This document shows, piece after piece, positions 49,646-58,927 of a stretch of 64,000 bases of DNA. The number at the start of each line of letters is the position of its first letter. Positions within the stretch are counted from its first letter, which is position 1. Source of the stretch: Hydnum rufescens UP504 (Eukaryota > Basidiomycota > Agaricomycetes > Cantharellales > Hydnaceae); assembly GCA_014904985.1 (NCBI GenBank), contig MU128915.1, positions 255,415 to 319,414 of the forward strand, read 5' to 3'. Position numbers and translations under genes: made by a program. The notes under the pieces were generated by a model. That model was not told the origin of the DNA. It saw only the letters and a list, made by a program, of their open reading frames with translations, and made no database searches.

Positions 49646-50266
49646 TTTACTGTTGTAATTATTTTCTGTGGTTAATTTCATGCCGAGACTCTGTGCCTCA
49701 TCTCGTGGTATGCGGTGGTTTCGCAGAGAATGTGGCCTGATTAAGCCATACATGGCTTCTACTTTTCCCACATGGCTCCCAGGAAGACTGTGGAAGCACG
49801 GTATGGACATTTGTGCCCAAGTTCGAAAGTGAGCGAATGGCGATTTGAGCTCAAAGTTTTTTATGATCAATTGAGTCTAATCGCCTCCTTGCGTGTAATT
49901 CCTCTCAATGTAGGGCCGTGCAAGGGAATCTACTGGGACCATTCACCGGTCAGGTTCCTATGGAAAATTGGGGAAACGAGGCAGGCTTGGTCGTTTGAGG
50001 AAGGGTGGACCCTTTTTTTTTTATAAGTACTGCCTCCTTGAGCCACAATCAAATACGTTCCTCTTAATAATCCTGAACCCATAAGCTATAACTCTTCCTT
50101 CCGTCTCCTTCAAGGCAAGCTGCTCTTGAGTCTACGCCTTTTCAATCACCTCAGCACCAGCCCAACCCATGATGTCTTGTCTCTAAACCCAGCTTCCCCA
50201 GCGACAACCCGTCGTCAAATCCCCGCTACTCCCTTGCTTGTAACTCCCAACCATTCACTACTCATC
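49646..50266. other. Intergenic after the dynein tail gene
   Basis: Contains no trace of the dynein linker or motor domain on either strand as far as I can read. It is the 3' flank of dhc1 and the leader of the kinase gene. Confidence 0.55.
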
Positions 50267-52012
50267 ATGTCAAATCTATCCCAAAGACCATCGGCTAGTG
50301 CGGCTGGGACTCTCGACACAGACGAAGAGTCTCCCCCTGGCGATGGCGCAGAGAAACCGAATCAGCGAAGTTTCTGCGGTCGTGACGAAATCACCCCAAC
50401 CCCCACGAGCGCCCACAGAGGCTACCCCGGAGACTCTTTCCGCACCGTAAGGCCAGATGCACCCCCCGTCGTCGCATTTTCCATGTCAGAGGCACACAAG
50501 GCCAACGGCGCCACCAAGCGTAGGTTCCGTCCTGGGGCCCCAACCTCCGACGCCCCGCCCGGCTCCCCTGTTTCATCCAGCTCGACCTTGCCGCCGATGG
50601 GCTCGGACGGTGTCTCCAGTCCTCCGCCCTCCCAGCCACCAAGCCGTGCGCCAAGTGTGAAGTCCAGAGGCGAACCCGCCTCGCGACGCTCGTCGTTTTC
50701 CAGGCCGGATGCCAGGCCTGGGTCGATTGCGGGCACAGCTGCCAGCTCCGAAGCAGGCGGCCACCGCTTTACTCTCAAGGATCTTCTCGCTAACGGTCCC
50801 AAGGCTGGGCGCAAACCCTCCGTATCTAGCAGAAGATCCGACGTATCGTCCGAGCACGGAGGAGCACCAGAAAGTGCTAGCAGTTTACTTCAGAAATATG
50901 GGGTTTGCGAGCGCGTTGCTATCGGCAAGGGCGCTACGAGCGTGGTCAGACTCGCACACAAGTGGGACCGTGCGGAAGAGAAGCTTTACGCTGTCAAGGT
51001 AAGCGTATCTAACATCTTTCCTTCCTTCACCCGTCTCATCCGCCTCTCTTTAGGAATTCCGCGCTCGTCGCAAGAACGAAACAGAGAGGGAATACATCAA
51101 GAAGCTCACTGCCGAGTTCTGTATCTCATCCACTCTCCATCATATCAATATTGTGGAGACGGTGGACTTGGTCCAGGATGAGAGCAAGCGCTGGTGTGAG
51201 GTCATGGAATATTGCCCTGGCGGGGATCTGTATGCCGCAATCAAGAAGGGTGGCATGAGCCCGAGCGAAGTTGAGTGCTGTTTCAAGCAGATACTCACGG
51301 GAATCGCCTACCTCCACGCCCAGGGGGTCGCCCACCGCGATATCAAGCCCGAAAACTTGTTCTTCGACACTCGAGGTCATCTCAAGGTGTGTTCGTTGTT
51401 CCTACTCCCGTTAGCCACCACTCAGCTGCGCTGTCGTCATGTACAGATCGGTGATTACGGTGCGTCTACGGTATACAGGCTTCCTTGGGAAGCTACCGTG
51501 CACATGTCCACCGGTCTTTGTGGCAGTGAGCCATATATCGCTCCAGAGCAGTTTTTGGGGAAGCGTAAGGGATAGCTGAGACCCTTCAGGGAATATCTGC
51601 TTAATAATTCTCTTGAATGTGTAGCTTATGATGCTCGCCTCGTGGACGTCTGGGCTCTGGAATCGTTTACTACTGTCTGCTTTTCCAGGAGCTTCCGTGG
51701 CGCGCAGCACAAACGTCGGATCCCCACTACTTTGCATATCAGTCCTTCTGCATTTCACATCCGTGGAAGGGACCACCGGCCGCGCCGCCAGCGGCTCTTC
51801 CCACGACAATCACCAATGTCTCCCCTCGTGTGGCTCGTACCTTGCTGCGTCGCATCCTCGAGCCAGATCCCAGGTTGCGGTGTACAATCCAAGAGGTGAT
51901 GGAGCACCCGTGGCTCCAATCCATCGAGGTGTGCACCGAGGTCAAGTACCCGAAACACCAGCACATCAACGTCCGCGCTATACTCCACCAGCCCGTCGTT
52001 GTAAGGCCATAG
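50267..52012 (+). CDS. HAL4/HAL5-type Ser/Thr protein kinase, one frame break
   Basis: The start MSNLSQRPSASAAGT leads into a Ser/Pro-rich regulatory region of about 200 residues. The catalytic domain is LLQKYGVCERVAIGKGATSV (glycine loop), LYAVKEF (Lys), CEVMEYCPGGDLYAAI, VAHRDIKPENLFFD (catalytic loop), HLKIGDYGAST (DYG in place of DFG), GSEPYIAPEQF (APE) and DVWALGIVYYCLLFQELPW. The last block needs one G restored at 51659-51660. The fold ends RILEPDPRLRCTIQEVMEHP. Introns begin at about 51000, 51388 and 51568. The organisation resembles fungal HAL/NPR kinases, which adjust plasma-membrane K+ and nutrient transporters. Assignment to that branch rests on general layout, so it is moderate. 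Confidence 0.8.
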
Positions 52013-52762
52013 CCTTATTCCTCATTATACTTCTTGCATATACTTGTCATGTCCGCCACTAAACACCGCGGCTCATTCTTGGGACGATTGGTCGTCCTTC
52101 CTGTATACCGCTCCGCATTTTTTGGTTTGCTATTTTTCTCTCATCCTTTCCTTGATCCATTTAGCTCGTATGTCTTCATGAATCAAATTGCACCCGCATC
52201 TTGCGTACGGCACCCCGTGTCAGTCCGTCTTGGCTTTCATTTTTGTCGTTGGCTTCATTTATTGCTAGAGTAGCATATACCAACCCAACTCTCCCAAAGG
52301 GATTGTATGTTCACGGCCCTCCCACACATGTTGGAGCTTACGTTCACGCGAAGCTTTTCCATGTATATACGTAGAAAACGATTCCCATGCTCTCGTAATC
52401 TCGACATTGGAAGCACACAGTTATCTCTAGCTATCTTTATGTATCTGGGTCGGAGAGAAGGTGTGGGACTATCACTCGTCCGCAGTTAGATATGTTTACG
52501 GTCCGCAAGTCAATTATGCGATAATAGATATGTATCATGATCGCAGTCCTGGCAGTCCTGCGCATTTGGTTGGTTGGGGAGACGGGGGGAAAGTGATAAC
52601 AATATTTCTGGCATTGAATATACTTTGTTTTCAACCAATACAGTATTCCGGAGACGGGGGTTCGGGTCCTTGGGCCGTGTGGAAAACGTCAGGGGGTGCG
52701 GAGAAATGCTACACAGCTCGTAGTTGGTGTGAGCACAAGTTATTTCTTGCCATGAGGTGAAA

Positions 52763-52830
52763 GGGCAGGCGGGCAGGCGGGCAGACGGGCTGTAGGTGAC
52801 GGCAGGTGTGGGCAGGCGGGCAGGTGTCCA
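52763..52830 (+). repeat. G-rich octamer tandem array
   Basis: GGGCAGGC-type units repeat, with the first four G3 tracts at 8-base spacing (52763-52790). This is a canonical G-quadruplex-forming pattern. A second, imperfect block follows at about 52810-52830. Confidence 0.6.
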
Positions 52831-54149
52831 GCTGGGAGGGCGGTGGCTGCTTCGATCAATTCTCGGCAATTGGGGGGGCGCTAAATGTGGGGCCCCCTAG
52901 GTGACGGAAGGATCACAAAAAGGGGGGACCGAGATTGTTGGCTCTGAAATTGTTGTTTTCAGTCTGCATCGCATGACCAACTGACAAGAACGGAGGAAGG
53001 ACAGTGCCACACCCCACGAGAAATAAGGCCGGGGGCTTAGAGGCGAATGACTGCTTATAAACGATTCGACCCAGTACTCTGGGACAAGGCAGGGTTGGGG
53101 GGGAGACGGCACAAATAGCGCAGCGTTGAGGATATTTCACACCGGAATTTCAGTGGAGAATGATTCGGTTAGGGTGAAACCAGGATAAACCAATCAGAAT
53201 ATGATGGAGATAAGAAACGAAGTTACTGCAACGAGTAACAGGTGCTCCGGCTTTACTGCATAGCTGTAGCTATAGACCACAGAATGACAAGATTATGCGC
53301 TTTTCCAAAAATAAAGACAAACGTGTTCGGAGGCCGCCGGCCGCGGAAGTAAATTCCTCGGCAGAGATGGAAGCCTCCTCGTCGGGCCTCAAAAAGAGGA
53401 TACATTGGCGCAGACAGTTCCGAGTGCACGTCATGCAGATAGTGGCGGTGCAGTCCTCACTGGCACCGAGCATACAGCATTTATAGTGCGCGCCTGGCGC
53501 ACCGAATCAGCGTCAGGTATGGCCGCAGGGTCATGACTGGGCTGGGTGTATGTGAGCGTTGTTTTTTTGGGAAGTGTGAAAGAACTAGCACTAATTGCTT
53601 CGTTCAAAGTATTCATCGTAGCGGGTATGGCGAGAGGTCTGGGAGTGCAACATACCCACGTCCTGCGGGCTAAAGAGCGTATCGAAACAAAGCTGGGATG
53701 GCCACGCAGAGACGAAAAGACAGATGCATAGTGCCGACGGGAAGGTGACCCTTCGGGGCTGTACGTTGTGGCCGGAATCCCCGACATGATCCATAACGGG
53801 GAGAGATTTTACAGAAAGGAACAATATTCGGCCCATGCAAACAGTGTCTCGCTTGTTGCTACCTGTTATCAGCTATTGCATCCCTGGTGAGCTGTGTAAT
53901 AATGCCATAATGTTGGTTCAGCCAGCAGCATCGAGTGTTCACGTGGATGAGAACGGATTCTTCCCCTCTTCAATTCAACGCCAACTACGGCTATACCCAC
54001 CTCGACTTCGTTCATTCCTTTTTGTTTTATGGTTCTTTAATGATCTCATACATTGAAAATTCAGTTTCTGCACTGTGGATCGCCCCAGAACCACCAATAC
54101 AATATTTGAATGATTTTTTCGAGGGTGTGGCAACCGGCCTGGCACCTGC

Positions 54150-54270
54150 TCTAGACAGCAACACCCAGGTGGTATGTGACACCCAATCACCCCGGATCTA
54201 TAGCAATGCCTCCCCAGAGGTCTGGGACACCCGATCGTGCCTGATCTAGATAGCAACGCCCCGACTCGAC
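54150..54270. repeat. Imperfect tandem repeat, period about 47
   Basis: Units begin TCTAGACAGCAACACCC (54150), TCTATAGCAATGCCTCCCC (54197) and TCTAGATAGCAACGCCCC (54245). The first two share internal GGGACACCC/GTGACACCC words. About 2.5 copies. Confidence 0.55.
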
Positions 54271-54358
54271 GGCAATGTGACCGGATTGCTATCGATGGGA
54301 GTAACTTTTGCGACCTTATGACATGATATATTGTTAGACTTTGAGTGGGTACAGTATC
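54250..54358 (+). repeat. Dispersed repeat, copy B
   Basis: Ends TTGTTAGACTTTGAGTGGGT (within 54331-54350), with the same upstream order of GTGAC and TTGCTAT words as copy A at 12100-12215. Non-coding. Confidence 0.55.
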
Positions 54359-55671
54359 TAGGATCCGATCAGTAGCATGATACATGATATTGTGAATGCA
54401 CGGTAGAGTATCGGCACAACCTAACGTTCGGAATTTTCAAGAGGCAAGGGCACCTTCTAGGGTCCAGCACTGAAGGGTGTAACCGTGTCGACAGAATGCA
54501 GTAATAACGCTTCCGCACACGTTGAGAACTCATCGCCTTGAAGACGGATGGATGGTCGATCACACCGGCAGCCGGTGGTTTTTTTTTCCGTTGCTGGTCG
54601 CCAGAGCGCCCATTGCTGGGCTAACCCACATTATTGTCACGTCACCAACATTTCTTTGCTAGACTTTTGGTGTAAGTATTCTGTTGACGAGAATCGCAAC
54701 CCTGGTGGGAGCTTGGGCCTCGTACTCGGCAATAATATTAGATTCTATGTCACCGCAGGCCTCCCTCCTTCCTCCGTTCCAAGACTTTCCGCTACTGGGC
54801 CACTAGCAGGAAGATAAGTTTTGACGGCGTCAGGGGGCCGGCAGGCGCCGAGGGTGGTGTAGGAGGAGGAATTCTCTTTTATATGCCGCGTAGGCTCCCA
54901 TAAAGGGGCCAAGAGCGGTTCAAATACATGTACCTGAAAATTAATCTGAAGTTGGGCGGGGTATTATGAAGGGGGTGTACATGCGACTGTAGCCTGGCAG
55001 GAGGGCCTGACTTCTCCAGGAAGGTGGCGAGACGGGCTATGCCCATTTCTGTACCCAATAGGGTGCGAGTGAGACATCGTCTACCTTTGTCTAGAGGTGT
55101 TGATGTGGTTGATGTTGTGAACTCAGGATGCGTAGTGACAGATTGATTAGTAGCCTAGCTCACTCTGGCTTATATACCCAAGAGAGACACTCTTTGTGAT
55201 CGTGGAAATATCAAAGCGTGCTAAGAAAAACAAAGAAAAGGAAACATAGCGTGCATTGAGGATCAATGCCGGTACAATGTGGTAGCGGTGTTTGATCTAC
55301 CTCAACAGTTGACGTCGTTGACACTTAATCCCAGTCAAGGGACGGCGGTACTACTCACTAATGTGCCTGTGTGGCTGAAGGTTTTGCGACGGAGTACCGC
55401 TATACATCGGGCGTCCAGTTGATCTCTAGCTGGACATCGGGTAAAGTGTCGAGGATCTCAAGTGTAGCTGCTCGGCAAGTTGTGGATGATTGTTGAGCTT
55501 TGCCAATGCTACCATCGGAATGGCGATGTATCGCGGTAATGTTCTCGGGATAGAAATTAATATGGGTGGGGACCCCGTCTGCTGCCTGGCGGGAGGAATA
55601 TTGATCCCTAGATGTTTTGCGATTTGCATTTGAACTCCCTACTACCCCACATCTGGCTTAGAATCAAGAAT

Positions 55672-56572
55672 ATGTCGAGCAAAGCGGCCTGTGTGTTCTG
55701 CGGTTCGTCAGTCGGAACAAACCCTGAATTCGTCCGAGCTGCGAAATGTGCGGTGTGTTCCCTCGTTGCAGGTTGGCTGGTTTTGCACTGGATAACCGAC
55801 CGATTAAAATTAGCTTTGGGTCGTGCTTTCGCGCTGCAAGGCCGCACACTAATCTACGGCGGAGGGGACAACGGTCTAATGGGTGCGGTCTCGTCCGAAT
55901 GTCTCGAGGCAGGTAGTAGAACAATCGGCATCGTACCACATGCCATCGCCCAGGGTGGCGGCGAAGGAGATACCTTGCACAAACCGATTGAGGCAAATGA
56001 GAACACGATCATTACGGCTAGCATGCACGAACGCAAGGCTAAGATGGCGAGTCTGGCCGAGGGTGGTTTCTTCGGCCTTCCGGGTGGATTTGGGACATTC
56101 GAAGAAGTCAGTATTGATATTTTAATTGGGCCCGATTTCTTTTCATTCTGATGTTCGGTCACTGTCACAGGTGTTGGAGGCCATCACATGGACGCAAATT
56201 GGCATTCACAAGAAACGTGAGAAATTGGCATAAGCTGCCCTGTACTACTGCTGAAACGTAACGCTGTAGCCGTGGTCCTGTTGAATGTCTGTGGATACTA
56301 TACACCCCTGAAGCAACTTATAGAGAGCGGTGAGTAGTCAAGCCAGCCTCCTCACTCCCCAACCAATCGTTCTCTACACTTTCACAGGGGTTACGTCTGG
56401 ATTCATCACTCCTTGGTACTCGAGGATCGTGGTGTTTGTAGAAGCCCCAGAAAGGGAAGGGGAAGGGGAAGGGGAAGGTGAGGCCTTTGACTGGGGAAAG
56501 GCGGCACTAGAAGCTCTGGAGACATGGAAAATGCCTGAGTGTGGCGCCCTCTTCAAGGACTGGGTCTTGTAG
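55672..56572 (+). CDS. log: LOG-family cytokinin riboside 5'-monophosphate phosphoribohydrolase
   Basis: Five exons (55672-55747, 55814-56106, 56171-56216, 56270-56329, 56388-56572) give an intact 219-residue frame. The Rossmann-type lysine-decarboxylase-like fold shows CVFCGSSVGTNPEF, TLIYGGGDNGLMGAVSSEC and the hallmark LPGGFGTFEEVLEAITWTQ with catalytic Arg/Glu context (MHERKAKMA). The family releases free cytokinin base from its ribotide by cutting the N-glycosidic bond. Many microbial members are broader nucleotide N-ribosidases, so cytokinin activity is not assured. A Glu/Gly insert (EREGEGEGEGE, from a GGGGAA array at about 56453-56482) sits before the last helix and is unusual for the family. 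The stop lies 181 bases upstream of the TBP start. Confidence 0.93.
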
Positions 56573-56753
56573 ACTAGGGCTATTCCATGGCTGTGCAAAT
56601 ACACGTGGCTATAGAATATTCCTTCGATTATGTAATCTGACCTTCGGAGGGTATATAAGGCGGCCGAAAATTTTTCTCTCCCCCCCCTCCCGCCCGGAGT
56701 CAAATTCACAAAAACTCTAAAACCGCCTCAAAGCGCCCGTGTGTATTATTGCC

Positions 56754-57800
56754 ATGGCTTTCGCTCCTCGTCAGAATGGTGGACTCGTAATGCCTGGACC
56801 TCACAATGTTGCGCCCTCACTGCCGCCCGCTGCTTCGTCATCAACAATCGCGACAACAAGTACACCTTCCAAGCCAGCTTTGACGCTAGAACAGCAGCAT
56901 ATCACTGCTGTGGATGGTATCGTACCTACGCTACAGTGAGTATACGTCCCATGCATGGTGATTCGCGTGGCAAGGGTCGTGGAGGCGGACCGACGCCACC
57001 TCTTCCCCTGTCTTTCGTTGATTGTGCAGATGTTGAACATGCGATTTTTTCTTTGTCTCTGTGCCACATTGTGTCACCAGAAACATTGTCGCAACCGTCA
57101 ACTTAGACTGCAGACTAGATCTGAAGACGATTGCACTCCACGCGCGGAACGCAGAGTACAACCCAAAGGCGAGTCCAGCGCGCTGTACCACTCGCTGATC
57201 CACCTAACGAGTCTCTTCAGCGATTTGCCGCTGTCATCATGCGCATTCGCGACCCAAAAACCACAGCCCTGATCTTCGCCTCTGGGAAGATGGTTGTCAC
57301 GGGAGCGAAGTCGGAGGATGACTCCCGTCTTGCCTCCCGTAAATATGCCCGTATCGTGCAGAAACTCGGGTTTGAGGCCAAGTTCTTGGATTTCAAAATC
57401 CAGAACATCGTGGGCAGCTGTGATGTACGGTTTCCAATCCGTCTCGAAGGTCTGGCCTATTCGCATGGCTCCTTCAGCAGCTATGAGCCCGAGGTAAGTT
57501 ACCAGCGTGGCAAGCTTTCTCGCTTGCTCACCGTGTCATGCCACACGTAGCTCTTCCCCGGCTTGATCTATCGCATGATCAAACCCAAAGTGGTGTTGCT
57601 GATATTTGTGTCGGGGAAGATCGTGTTGACCGGTGCCAAGGTGATATCTTCCTCTTTTTCGAACACGATCGTCTATGCCAGCTGTTAGCTCACATCCTGA
57701 GCGTGTCTGCCGCACGTCTCTATCTTTACAGGTTCGAGAGGAAATTTACACCGCGTTCAACACGATATATACTGTGCTTTGCGAATTCCGCAAGCCATGA
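56754..57800 (+). CDS. tbp1: TATA-box-binding protein (TBP)
   Basis: Five exons (56754-56935, 57081-57168, 57221-57493, 57551-57640, 57732-57800) give an intact 233-residue frame. A variable Pro/Ser/Thr-rich N-terminus of about 60 residues leads to the saddle. Repeat 1 is [37 protein letters not shown] and [19 protein letters not shown]. Repeat 2 is [40 protein letters not shown] and [23 protein letters not shown] nucleates pre-initiation complexes for all three RNA polymerases. The intron at 57169-57220 is GC-AG and lies between NPK and RFA, in one of the most conserved proteins known. Intron 1 (56936-57080, 145 bases) is long for this genome. Confidence 0.97.
57169..57220 (+). other. GC-AG intron in TBP
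   Basis: AEYNPK ends in AAG before GCGAGT. The frame resumes after CTTCAG with [10 protein letters not shown] (phase 0). Near-invariant TBP sequence on both sides leaves no alternative. Confidence 0.92.
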
Positions 57801-58927
57801 ATGATATGCCACCCGGACTTCTTTGCATACATTTTCCCATCTTCCTCGCTCTATTATTGATTCGCACCGCGTTACTTTATTTTGCTCCTCACCTCATAAA
57901 AGTCAATCCTATTCATCATTTCCTCCAAACAGCAACACAAACCCCTCATCCCTACATACCTATCTCGCACTGTTGTACGCACGTCACATACAATACATAT
58001 TACTGCAGAACTGGTTCGAGTGGTGAGGTGCGTGAGATGCCCCATCCATCCAGGGCATGATGCCCCGACAGTGAGCATCGGGGCTGGGCATCCGATGGCG
58101 ATGATTTGACGTGGTGGACACGCGACAAGCGAATGCTCTGCCTTGGACTTGACTGCCATCTGATAATCTAATCTCTCTAGCGCGCAAATAAGAATTGTAA
58201 GGATGGTTAAGGTACTCATGGGCGAAGCGCCCGTTACGGCGTCAGCCGAAAGACGCAACGCCGGAGACAGGCGCGACCCTCCGCTATGCCCCCTACGACG
58301 CGCATACCCAGGTCGTGCGGACTTGTCAAGGTCGCCTGGGGTGGCTTTGATTGTGATTCCTGAGACCATGTGCTACAGAGACAGTATAAAATAATTCATG
58401 TTATCACTAATGTCTTCCCATTATAGCGTTCACATGCATAAGCGAGTTCAAGTTACCCGAGTGGAGAAGCGCCTAGAGCTCTATGGAGTCCCAACACATC
58501 GCTACTATTTTTCTGCTTAAAAAAAAGAGTCTCCATGTAATCCAGCCCGGCCTACTGTACTCTCCAGCCTCATTGGGAAAGCAACAGTCCACCGTGAAGC
58601 ACGTGATTCACATGAACACCTTATATAATATGATTTTTTTGCTGCAAAGGAGGCGGGAATCGGCCTAGCGCGCGTGTTTGGCCTGGATACAGCCTACCAA
58701 TACCGATGCGGGATCTCGGGTGAGAATTTTCAACTGGGCGGTTCGGGTGTGTGGTTCTTGCACCGGTGTCAATTCAATCGTTATCATCCATATCAGGGCC
58801 CTCGCGGGGTCAAGCCGGTGGCCCTCGCTTGGATAAAGTAAACGGAGCTTGCTCTTTCCCGTACTGCTTTCAACACCTCCGGTCATCATCGGTGCCGCGC
58901 CTCCCGTCTGCAACTTAACGCCAAGTC
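57801..58927. other. Intergenic, 1.1 kb
   Basis: 3' flank of TBP and promoter of the transporter. Several T-rich tracts. No gene or clear repeat seen. Confidence 0.4.

Larger units (their letters stand above)
52013..55671. other. Gene-free region with repeats, 3.7 kb
   Basis: No ORF here shows a family signal. It contains a G-rich octamer array (52763-52830), tandem units near 54150-54270 and a second copy of the dispersed repeat (54250-54358). It may be an old insertion site or heterochromatin-like filler. Confidence 0.5.

Noticed and set aside
49646..50266. Possible continuation of dynein into the linker by a long intron
   Set aside because: I read all frames to the kinase start and found no linker-like sequence. 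The in-frame TGA at 49643 follows an ordinary coding exon.
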